Shown here: in pieces, positions 56,500-64,000 of the stretch | Layout of the letters: every line of letters begins with the position of its first letter | Position numbering within the stretch: position 1 is the first letter of the stretch | DNA from: Ralstonia sp. UNC404CL21Col | Lineage (GTDB): Bacteria; Pseudomonadota; Gammaproteobacteria; Burkholderiales; Burkholderiaceae | Direction: 5' to 3' | NCBI RefSeq assembly: GCF_000620465.1 | Contig: NZ_KK211140.1 | Span: forward strand, 313,964-377,963 | Length of the DNA stretch: 64,000 bases | The notes under the pieces: model-generated | The model's input: the letters and a program-made list of their open reading frames with translations, nothing else | What the model was told of the DNA's origin: nothing | The model's database searches: none | Position numbers and translations under genes: made by a program

Positions 56500-57630
56500 T
56501 CAGAACGAATGCTTCAGCCCGACGCCTGCGAGTACGGTCTTCGCGCCCGGCGCCGTGCCGCCCGCAACGATCGACGTCTTGAGGCTTTCCAGCGGATCCG
56601 CCGTACCCACTGCGCCTGCACTCACGTACACGAGTTGCGCGTACAGCGTGGTGCGCTTGGAGAACGCGTAGTCGTTGCTCAGCACGATCGATTTGGTGGA
56701 GCTGTCGTGCGTGCTGCTTTCGTACTTGCTGTAGTAGCCGGCCAGCGTGGCGGTATTGGCAGGGCTCCACTTGTAGTCGAGCCCGACGCCGATCGATTTG
56801 ACGTCTGACACACGTTGCCCGGTCGGCGCATTGTTGGTGACGCCGATGTAGTTGACCCGGCCCGTGAAGGCATCGAACGGCACGGCGACGCCTGCGCTCC
56901 ACAAGCGGCTGAGGGTCTCGCCTGTGCCGCTGTCCGCCGTCGATTGATAGCCGAGACCGACGGCGACCGGGCCGGTGTATGTGGCCCCCAGCGACAGCTC
57001 GTTGCCGCGCTTGAAGCTGCCGGCGGTCTCTCCGAATGAATAGGCAACGCCCAGCCACACGGGGCCGAAGTTGTTGGAGTACTGCAGTGCGTTGCCGATG
57101 AACACGCCCACGTCGTTGCCGGGGTTCGTGCCTGCGCCCATCGCGTTGCCCGGGGCGGGGAGCTGGTTGTAGGCCCAGCCGTACAGGTTCGAGAACTGCT
57201 CCTTGAAGCCGCGCGCTTCCGTGCCGATCGTGCCGATGAGGGCTGGGCTGTACTGGCGCCCCAGCGTGATCGCCCCCCAGTTGCCGCTCAGGCCGACGTT
57301 GGCTTGCCGGCGGAACAACTCTGAGCTGAAGCCCGGGCCGGTGGTAAGCGTGCCGGTGTCGCTGCTGAAATGCCCTTCGAGGTTGAAGTTGGCTTTCAGC
57401 CCGCTGCCCAGGTCTTCCGAGCCCTTGAGGCCCCAGATGCTGGGGCTGATGCCGCCCGAATGCATTTCGGTGATGCTGCCGCCGGCCGCACTGCGGTTTT
57501 GATACTGGAGTCCGGCATCGACGGTGCCGTAGATCGTGACCGACGATTGTGCGATGGCGCCACCCGCTGCACAGCCGAGGGCGGTTGCGATGGCGGTCAG
57601 GACGCCGGGTCGAAGGCGTGAGTTCTGCAT
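56500..57630 (-). CDS. Gram-negative general porin
   Basis: A 376-residue outer-membrane trimeric porin of the Burkholderiales type. It has a signal peptide (MQNSRLRPGVLTAIATALGCAAGGAIAQ) followed directly by SSVTIYGTVDAGLQYQNRS, and many alternating amphipathic strands. The constriction-loop region is near GTEARGFKEQFSNLYGWAYN, and the C-terminal GVGLKHSF ends in Phe, as needed for BAM assembly. GGAG lies before the ATG. A sigma-54-like promoter 105 nt upstream and an enhancer-like site shared with the aldehyde dehydrogenase locus suggest induction with the downstream oxidation genes. Confidence 0.94.
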   Translation of the reverse strand: MQNSRLRPGVLTAIATALGCAAGGAIAQSSVTIYGTVDAGLQYQNRSAAGGSITEMHSGGISPSIWGLKGSEDLGSGLKANFNLEGHFSSDTGTLTTGPGFSSELFRRQANVGLSGNWGAITLGRQYSPALIGTIGTEARGFKEQFSNLYGWAYNQLPAPGNAMGAGTNPGNDVGVFIGNALQYSNNFGPVWLGVAYSFGETAGSFKRGNELSLGATYTGPVAVGLGYQSTADSGTGETLSRLWSAGVAVPFDAFTGRVNYIGVTNNAPTGQRVSDVKSIGVGLDYKWSPANTATLAGYYSKYESSTHDSSTKSIVLSNDYAFSKRTTLYAQLVYVSAGAVGTADPLESLKTSIVAGGTAPGAKTVLAGVGLKHSF

Positions 57631-57655
57631 GTTGTCTCCGTATTGTCGTTGTCTG

Positions 57656-57684
57656 ATGCGTCCATTGAATGGGCTCGGACGCAT
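57656..57684. repeat. inverted repeat in the porin leader
   Basis: Perfect 8-bp arms ATGCGTCC/GGACGCAT around 13 nt, 25-54 nt upstream of the porin start. Downstream of the predicted sigma-54 start site it would be a hairpin in the leader RNA. Confidence 0.4.
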
Positions 57685-57734
57685 GCGGTGTTGGCGCCAA
57701 ACACGCGGGGGCGCGCTCAACGCCGGCGGGACTT

Positions 57735-57750
57735 TGCAATATGCGTACCA
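57735..57750 (-). promoter_or_regulatory. sigma-54 promoter of the porin gene
   Basis: Minus-strand TGGTACG-N4-TTGCA, differing from consensus TGGCACG-N4-TTGCA at one base and with the required GG-N10-GC spacing. The predicted start near 57725 gives a leader of about 95 nt. Confidence 0.7.
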
Positions 57751-57866
57751 CGGCGTTCGCAGTGGATTGCAAGGAGTTGCATGCCGTTGATTAACGTTTG
57801 CGACACGCGTGCCGATGGGGGCGATGTGGCGTGGCGGGACAGTCGGCGCAACACCTGTCCGCGGTC

Positions 57867-57883
57867 TGTTCCGCAATGGAGCA
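57867..57883. promoter_or_regulatory. putative enhancer site TGTTCC-N5-GGAGCA (porin)
   Basis: An imperfect inverted repeat located about 117 nt upstream of the porin -24 element. The same 6+6 bases with the same spacing occur at 60708-60724. The 10-mer GCAACACCTG also precedes both (57848-57857 here). Confidence 0.6.
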
Positions 57884-57890
57884 GCCGCGG

Positions 57891-58859
57891 TCAGGCGCTC
57901 GGCGCGCTTTGCATCCAGCGATCTTCAAGCTCGCGCCATGCACGTCCGACGTTCAGCGCATGGCGAGGGTGGAAGTTGCGCCAGTCGCGGTAGGTGTCGC
58001 CCGGGACGTAGTCGAGTGCGCGGGCCGCGTCGCCGCCGGCTTCAATGGCGCGCGTGATGGTGCTTGCGAGCATGTCGAGATACGACAAGGTCGGGCGCAG
58101 CATCTGCGCAGGCGTGCCGATGCTGGTGCCGACGACGATGTGGGCGGGCAGTTGCTCCAGCCCATGCAGCGCGCGTTGCCACCCAACCAGCGAGCCGTCC
58201 TGCAGGTCTGGGACGCGCTGCCGATATGCCAGCCCACCTGTGCACAGCACCCCGCGCTGCGGCGCGTACAGCACCGTATCGGATGCGCTGTGTGCTGCTG
58301 TGTAGACGTGCACCTGCCACGCCGTCTTGCCGGTGTGCAGCCAATCGCCATCGCGCAGTGCCGGTTCCGGATACACGATCTGCGTTTCATGCATGACGCG
58401 CGCACCGAGCAGGGTGGTCAGCCGCGCCAAACAGGTTTCGCAACGCTGCCGCATGAGGTCAGCCGTGGCGGCGGATGCCAGGAAGGCCGGGCGCGGCTGC
58501 AGTTGTGCGAAGGCGGCGTTGGCCAGCACATGCTCGGGATGCGCGTGCGTGTTGACGACCCAGCGAATGGGCTCGGCCGTGATGTGCCGGATGGCCGCGA
58601 TCAGTTGGTGTCCCCATCGCGCGTGCGGGCCAGGGTCGACCACGAGTACGCCGTTGCCTGTGGTGTGTACCAGCGTGGGCACGACTTCTCCGGCATTCGC
58701 GCGTGAGGCTTCTGCGTTGGCAGCGCGCGCGGCGTAGAGGCCGTCCTGCAGGCGCAGCAGCGTGACACGTGCGGGTGCCGCAGATACGGTCGGCGCCGGG
58801 GTGATCAAGGTCGCGAGCATGATGCGCATCCAGCGTCGCCGGGCGGGGTCTGGCGCCAT
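57891..58859 (-). CDS. quinoprotein relay system metallohydrolase (MBL fold)
   Basis: A 322-residue exported protein of the metallo-beta-lactamase fold, related to SoxH. It belongs to the group named 'quinoprotein relay system zinc metallohydrolase', which occurs with SoxYZ-like carriers beside PQQ dehydrogenases. The metal motif is THAHPEH (105-110, with Glu where Asp is usual). A further His190 lies in AAHSASD, but the C-terminal metal-ligand histidine is absent (VVGTSIG instead). A hydrophobic N-terminal segment follows an arginine run (ARRRWMRIMLATLITP). The function is unknown. It is the last gene of the operon, 1 nt after its sister gene. Confidence 0.85.
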   Translation of the reverse strand: MAPDPARRRWMRIMLATLITPAPTVSAAPARVTLLRLQDGLYAARAANAEASRANAGEVVPTLVHTTGNGVLVVDPGPHARWGHQLIAAIRHITAEPIRWVVNTHAHPEHVLANAAFAQLQPRPAFLASAATADLMRQRCETCLARLTTLLGARVMHETQIVYPEPALRDGDWLHTGKTAWQVHVYTAAHSASDTVLYAPQRGVLCTGGLAYRQRVPDLQDGSLVGWQRALHGLEQLPAHIVVGTSIGTPAQMLRPTLSYLDMLASTITRAIEAGGDAARALDYVPGDTYRDWRNFHPRHALNVGRAWRELEDRWMQSAPSA

Positions 58860-58860
58860 G

Positions 58861-59808
58861 TCAGGGCGCCAGGGCGGCGTGCTCGTAGCCGGGGTAGAAG
58901 CGGGTCACGTTGCGCGTGTACTCCGCGGGCATGCCACCCCACTGCGCGTAGGGCGCGTCTACCGGCATCGCAATCACCTCGGCCAGGTCGCGTCCTTCGG
59001 TTGCCGCGCGGCGCATGCGGGCATCGAGCCACTGCAGGTACTGGCGTGTCTGGGCGATGGCGTCTGCGTTGCCCAGGGCGGGCCCGTGGCTCGGGATCAA
59101 CACGCGCGCGCCGCTGTCGGCAACGATCTTCTGCAGCCGATCGAGGCTCGCCAGCCAATGCGCAATGTTGGCGTGCGGCGTGGTGGGAATCCGGTCGCGA
59201 AAGGCAATGCCGCCAGCGAAGACCACACCGCTCGTCCGGTCCACAACTACGAGGTCGTCATCGGTATGTCCGTCGAGGCGGATGAGGTCGATGCGATGGC
59301 GCCCCATGGTGCGAGCTCCCGGGCTCAATGGCGTGCCGGGCGGTGTCGATACCGTGTTCTGCATCCACGCACCGCAGATGCGGTAGAGATTGTCGGCATA
59401 GGCCGCGCCCTCGCGTTGCGCACCGGCGATGGTGCCGGGTAGCGCTTGCGCGCCGACATCCGCATAGGCCTGGTTGCCGAAGAAATAGTCGGGGTGCAGG
59501 TTCAGGTTGAATACCCAGCGCACCGGGGCCGATGTGACCGTGCGAATGGCTTCGCGCTGCTGCTCGCCGTACTGCAGCGACGGCCCGGTATTGATGACGA
59601 GCACGCCATCGCCGGTATCAATGAAGCCGGTGTTGATGATGTTGCAGCCGTTGCGCGCAGAAAAATCCGCGTTGGCGCCTTCCAGCACCCAGACGTCCGG
59701 CGCAACCGCGCGCGGTACGAGGTGGTAGTCGGGGCCCGCCGCACGTGCCAGGGCACTCAACATTGCAAGACACAGCAGGAGGCCCAACCATGGGTGGCGT
59801 CGGCTCAT
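58861..59808 (-). CDS. quinoprotein relay system metallohydrolase, divergent metal site
   Basis: A 315-residue periplasmic protein with signal peptide WLGLLLCLAMLSALARA, of the same SoxH-related metallo-beta-lactamase fold. The usual HxHxDH motif is changed to N103-L-H105-P-D107-Y108. His181 (GHTDDD) and His241 (PSHGP) remain, and the NTGFIDTGDGVLVINTG strand is typical. So it keeps the late ligands and loses early ones, the opposite of its neighbour. It overlaps the SoxYZ-like gene by 4 nt and is probably co-translated. The catalytic activity is not established for the family. Confidence 0.85.
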   Translation of the reverse strand: MSRRHPWLGLLLCLAMLSALARAAGPDYHLVPRAVAPDVWVLEGANADFSARNGCNIINTGFIDTGDGVLVINTGPSLQYGEQQREAIRTVTSAPVRWVFNLNLHPDYFFGNQAYADVGAQALPGTIAGAQREGAAYADNLYRICGAWMQNTVSTPPGTPLSPGARTMGRHRIDLIRLDGHTDDDLVVVDRTSGVVFAGGIAFRDRIPTTPHANIAHWLASLDRLQKIVADSGARVLIPSHGPALGNADAIAQTRQYLQWLDARMRRAATEGRDLAEVIAMPVDAPYAQWGGMPAEYTRNVTRFYPGYEHAALAP

Positions 59809-60584
59809 CGTGTCACCTGTGCGCGGATGCGGTTGCCGTTGTTGTCGACGCCGGCGACGCTGATGCCGCGTTCAACGGGGCCATCTATATCGAACGAGAA
59901 GATCGGGTTCTCGGCGACGGGCTCGTACAGCGCGAGTTCAAGCATGGGCTGGCGCTTGGCATCGAGCAGGTTGAGCTGCTCGATATGGAACGACGGAATG
60001 CCCGCCACCAGGCCGGTGTCCATCGGATGCATCACGCGCACGCGGATGCGGCTGCCTGCGCCGTTGAAGCCCGGAAACACGCGCGACTCGACCTGGTTCA
60101 GCGTGGTGCTCCAGGTGGCGTTCTGGCGCGTGGCGCCCGGCAGCGTGCAGCCGCCGCCGGTGGCGTCCACCTGCAACGTACCGACATGCCAGACACCGTC
60201 CTGCGTACGCGCCGCCACGCGCAGTGCAGACGCTTCCTGCAGCTTGAACCGGAACGACAGCGCCGGCCGCGCACGCATCGGCGTGAATTCCAGCACCTTG
60301 CGGATCGGGTTGCGATCCACCACGACGATGATGCGCTCCACCTTGCCGAGCGCCGACGCATCAAACGCAATCGGCACCTGCATCGGATCTTCCGCAAATG
60401 CCGGCCCGGTGATCCTGATGCGGTTGTCGAACGTCGTCCGCGCTGGGCCAAACACTTCCTGACGAATCGTCGGCCACAGCGGCGAGCCTGCAGGGTCGAC
60501 GTTCGTATCGGCGCAGGCCTGCGATGACAGACACGCCACGGCCAGCGCGGCAGCGGCAGCAGCATGAAGGGGAGCCGTTCTCAT
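59805..60584 (-). CDS. quinoprotein dehydrogenase-associated SoxYZ-like carrier
   Basis: A 259-residue periplasmic fusion of SoxY-like and SoxZ-like halves. The signal peptide (PLHAAAAAALAVACLSSQACA) is followed by a SoxY-like part ending in DATGGGCTLPG with Cys146, the likely carrier thiol. The SoxZ-like part has SRIRVRVMHPMDTGL and PIFSFDIDGP. In sulfur oxidation SoxYZ holds substrates on a cysteine arm. Here the family is tied to PQQ enzymes, and the bound substrate is unknown. It heads the three-gene minus-strand operon and is divergent from an aldehyde dehydrogenase. No clear ribosome site is seen. Confidence 0.88.
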   Translation of the reverse strand: MRTAPLHAAAAAALAVACLSSQACADTNVDPAGSPLWPTIRQEVFGPARTTFDNRIRITGPAFAEDPMQVPIAFDASALGKVERIIVVVDRNPIRKVLEFTPMRARPALSFRFKLQEASALRVAARTQDGVWHVGTLQVDATGGGCTLPGATRQNATWSTTLNQVESRVFPGFNGAGSRIRVRVMHPMDTGLVAGIPSFHIEQLNLLDAKRQPMLELALYEPVAENPIFSFDIDGPVERGISVAGVDNNGNRIRAQVTR

Positions 60585-60620
60585 GGTGTGGCGTGGAAGT
60601 TCGGATGAAAGGCTCGCATC

Positions 60621-60635
60621 GCGAAAGTCGTGCCA
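60621..60635 (-). promoter_or_regulatory. sigma-54-like promoter of the SoxYZ-metallohydrolase operon
   Basis: Minus-strand TGGCACG (exact -24 consensus), then N4 and TCGC, keeping the GG-N10-GC spacing; the -12 element is weaker than consensus. The predicted start near 60609 is 25 nt before the SoxYZ-like ATG. Confidence 0.55.
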
Positions 60636-60686
60636 TGCGTGCAGCGTGTTCGCACGCGGGGCCGCCCGTTGTTCAGGCGATGGGGC

Positions 60687-60724
60687 GTTGCGCTTTGCAA
60701 CACCTGCTGTTCCATTCTGGAGCA
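60687..60724. promoter_or_regulatory. putative shared enhancer region between divergent sigma-54 promoters
   Basis: Contains GTTGC-N5-GCAAC (60687-60701) and TGTTCC-N5-GGAGCA (60708-60724), the latter identical in arms and spacing to the site before the porin. It lies about 64-100 nt from the plus-strand -24 element and 52-90 nt from the minus-strand one, a suitable range for an activator serving both. Confidence 0.6.
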
Positions 60725-60787
60725 GTCCGGCAAGCCGGCCGAGGTGAACTGCCGATCTGGAGAGGACGCCACATCCGCTTCAGGGGA

Positions 60788-60803
60788 TGGCCCGGGTTTT
60801 GCA
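60788..60803 (+). promoter_or_regulatory. sigma-54 promoter of the aldehyde dehydrogenase gene
   Basis: TGGCCCG-N4-TTGCA, one base from consensus, with GG-N10-GC spacing. The predicted start near 60814 gives a leader of about 56 nt to the ATG. Confidence 0.72.
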
Positions 60804-60869
60804 GATGACGACCGGACACAGCGCAGACAACGACGCTGCGGTCATCACTCAAACATCAGGAGACAACCC

Positions 60870-62390
<1,521 letters not shown>

Positions 62391-62404
62391 TGGTGTAGCA
62401 GGAC

Positions 62405-62440
62405 GGCTGGCGCACGGTCATCGACACCCGCGCGCCAGCC
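62405..62440 (+). terminator. hairpin downstream of the aldehyde dehydrogenase
   Basis: Perfect 9-bp stem GGCTGGCGC/GCGCCAGCC with an 18-nt loop, 14 nt after the stop. There is no T-run, so it may be a processing or weak termination structure. The remaining gap to 62652 has an A-rich stretch and a near-repeat of 17 nt, but no convincing gene. Confidence 0.45.
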
Positions 62441-62652
62441 GCTGACCGGCGAGGCAACGACCCCGCAGGCAAAAAAAAGAAGAGGAGACATGGCCGTGTG
62501 CCAACCATTTGCCCTGCCGCAACGCGCGCAGGTGTCTTCCCCATTGCCGCTGACTCCCTGCCGGGATTAGCCACCGCCACGCCGTTCTCCGGGATGCGTC
62601 ATCGAGACCCGCGCCCCGAGAACCGCGAGCGAGAACATCAGGGAGACACTTC

Positions 62653-64000
62653 GTGCATTCGAATACCAGCCGTTCAGGGAAGGGCGCCTGCCGTGCGCGC
62701 AATGCCGCGCCGCGCCTTGCTGGCGGGGTGGCTGCGCTCGCTGCCGTGGGGCTTTGCTCGCCCGCGTCGGCCGAAGACCAGATCGTGGCGGTGGCATTGC
62801 CGACCGCGCAGGTCGTGGGCTCCACCCCGATCGACAGCATTGGCGTGCCGCTGTCGCAGTTTCCGGCCAATGCGCAGCGCGTGAGCGCCAAGGATGCGCG
62901 CGAGCAACGCAACTCGAACCTGGCCGACCTGCTGAACGACAACCTGGGTCAGGTGAGCATCAGCAACGGGTCGGGCAATCCGTACCAGAACGACATCAAC
63001 TACCGCGGGTTTCAAGTGTCGTCGCTGCTGGGCGTGCCCATTGGCGTGTCGGTCTACTTTGACGGCGTGCGAATGAACGAGCCCTTCGGCTCCATCGTGA
63101 ACTGGGACCTCATTCCCATGAACGCGATGTCCAGCGTCAACATCCTGCCGGGCTCCAATCCGATGTTCGGCCTCAACACACTGGGCGGCGCGCTGGTCGT
63201 CAACACCAAGAACGGCAAGGACAACGCCGGCACGTCGATCGAGGCGCTGGGCGGGTCGTTTGGCCGCCGTGCGCTGAGCTTTGAGACCGGTATCGTCGAC
63301 AAGGCACACGGCACCGATTACTTCGTCGCCGGTAACGTCGACCGGCAAGACGGCTTTCGCGATCACTCGGGTTCGAACGTCAAGCAACTGTATGGAAAAG
63401 CGCGGTGGCACGGCAACGACGGCGCTACCAAGCTGGAGCTGTCGGCCGCACTTGCAGACACGTCGCTGAGCGGCACGCAGTCGTTGCCGATGGACATGAT
63501 GGCCAACCGCAGTGCCGCCTATACATGGCCCGACACCATCTCAAACCGGATGGCGCTGCTGAACCTGAAGGGCAGCCATTGGCTGAACGACACCAACCAG
63601 CTGGCCGGCAGCGTCTACTACCGCAAGGCCAGCCTTCACAACGTCAACAGCAATGCGCAGCTCGACGACGGCTGTTTCAACGACGACGGCTCCCTGGCAA
63701 CGACCACCGCTGACGGCCTCACCACGTACAAGTGCGCGAACAAGGCGCCCAATGGCACGGCAGTGAATGCCGTGACGGGCGCGAATGCGCTGGCGCTCGG
63801 CTACGGCCGTTGGACCAACGCCATCAACACGAGTGTCGTCGATTCCGCCACGCATGAAGACACGGTGGGTACGTCCCTGCAGTGGTCGAATTTCAGCCAA
63901 CTGGCGGGACGCAACAATACGTTCACCTTCGGCGGTGCGTTCGACCATTCCCGCATCACGTACGACCAGACCACATCTCTGGCACGGTTGATCAACTATC
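62653..64000 (+). CDS. TonB-dependent outer-membrane receptor (partial, runs off the window)
   Basis: The first 449 residues of a TonB-dependent receptor, open to the window end. It starts at a GTG (HSNTSRSGKG) with GGGAG 8 nt upstream. The signal peptide contains LAGGVAALAAVGLCSPASAED. The plug domain has NLADLLNDNLGQVSISNG, the DINYRGFQVSSLLGVPIGVSVYFDGVRMNEPFG segment and LGGALVVNTKNG. Beta-barrel strands follow (GTDYFVAGNVDRQDGF). No obvious siderophore signature is visible. Its place beside quinoprotein-relay genes suggests uptake of something used by the periplasmic oxidation system, which is inference. Confidence 0.9.
   Translation, partial: MHSNTSRSGKGACRARNAAPRLAGGVAALAAVGLCSPASAEDQIVAVALPTAQVVGSTPIDSIGVPLSQFPANAQRVSAKDAREQRNSNLADLLNDNLGQVSISNGSGNPYQNDINYRGFQVSSLLGVPIGVSVYFDGVRMNEPFGSIVNWDLIPMNAMSSVNILPGSNPMFGLNTLGGALVVNTKNGKDNAGTSIEALGGSFGRRALSFETGIVDKAHGTDYFVAGNVDRQDGFRDHSGSNVKQLYGKARWHGNDGATKLELSAALADTSLSGTQSLPMDMMANRSAAYTWPDTISNRMALLNLKGSHWLNDTNQLAGSVYYRKASLHNVNSNAQLDDGCFNDDGSLATTTADGLTTYKCANKAPNGTAVNAVTGANALALGYGRWTNAINTSVVDSATHEDTVGTSLQWSNFSQLAGRNNTFTFGGAFDHSRITYDQTTSLARLINY

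Noticed and set aside
60687-60701. GTTGC-N5-GCAAC considered as the main enhancer site
   Set aside because: It is a perfect repeat, but I found no second copy before the porin, unlike TGTTCC-N5-GGAGCA. I kept it only as part of the shared region.
62490-62570. A 26-codon frame after AGAGGAG in the aldehyde dehydrogenase-TonB receptor gap
   Set aside because: The ribosome-site-like sequence is only 2 nt from the ATG, and the peptide has no recognisable feature.

Overview
The window is GC-rich, densely coded proteobacterial chromosome. Gene content and order fit the Burkholderiaceae, most likely a Ralstonia species: fused hemD-hemX followed by hemY, nadE next to a PII gene, a periplasmic formate dehydrogenase locus carrying DUF3305/DUF3306, ppc divergent from hemC, and rarA-serS-tRNA-Ser. 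The genus is my inference from the content, not a database match. Nearly all of the sequence is coding. I see no phage, insertion sequence or CRISPR array.

Layout. 0.1-3.1 kb: metG and an OmpA-type lipoprotein on the minus strand. 3.3-16.1 kb: apbC, then a plus-strand formate dehydrogenase locus (DUF3305, DUF3306, a polyferredoxin, a TorD-like chaperone, a Tat mini-protein, catalytic alpha, iron-sulfur beta, a small lipoprotein, cytochrome b gamma, a small secreted protein), followed by sodC and fdhD. Together these form a Tat-exported, membrane-anchored formate:quinone oxidoreductase with its maturation factors. 16.3-22 kb: dcd, a basic amino acid decarboxylase, an AlkD-like repair gene and argH. 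21.7-26.4 kb: an RskA-type anti-sigma/ECF sigma pair divergent from a ferritin-like exported protein, then a LysR regulator divergent from a multidrug-type MFS pump. 26.4-33.9 kb: ppc, hemC, hemDX, hemY. 33.9-37.6 kb: a catabolic set (aldehyde dehydrogenase, SDR dehydrogenase, MFS importer). 37.7-49 kb: housekeeping genes (ppa, nadE, PII, trxB, ftsK, lolA) with smaller genes between them. 49-52.3 kb: a LysR regulator divergent from guanidinobutyrase/agmatinase and an MHS-family transporter. 52.4-56.3 kb: rarA, serS, tRNA-Ser(CGA) and an acyltransferase.

56.4-64 kb is the most interesting part. It has a porin, two metallo-beta-lactamase-fold proteins and a SoxYZ-like carrier of the 'quinoprotein relay' type, an ExaC/AldB-type aldehyde dehydrogenase, and a TonB-dependent receptor cut by the window end. 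This looks like periplasmic alcohol/aldehyde oxidation by a PQQ enzyme that lies outside the window. Three sigma-54 promoter-like sequences (GG-N10-GC) sit in front of the porin, the SoxYZ operon and the aldehyde dehydrogenase. The same inverted repeat, TGTTCC-N5-GGAGCA, occurs upstream of both promoter regions, which suggests one enhancer-binding protein controls the whole set.

Start sites were chosen by reading upstream Shine-Dalgarno sequences and family N-termini. Several differ from the longest possible reading frame, including TTG or GTG starts for the AlkD-like, LysR, acyltransferase and TonB receptor genes.
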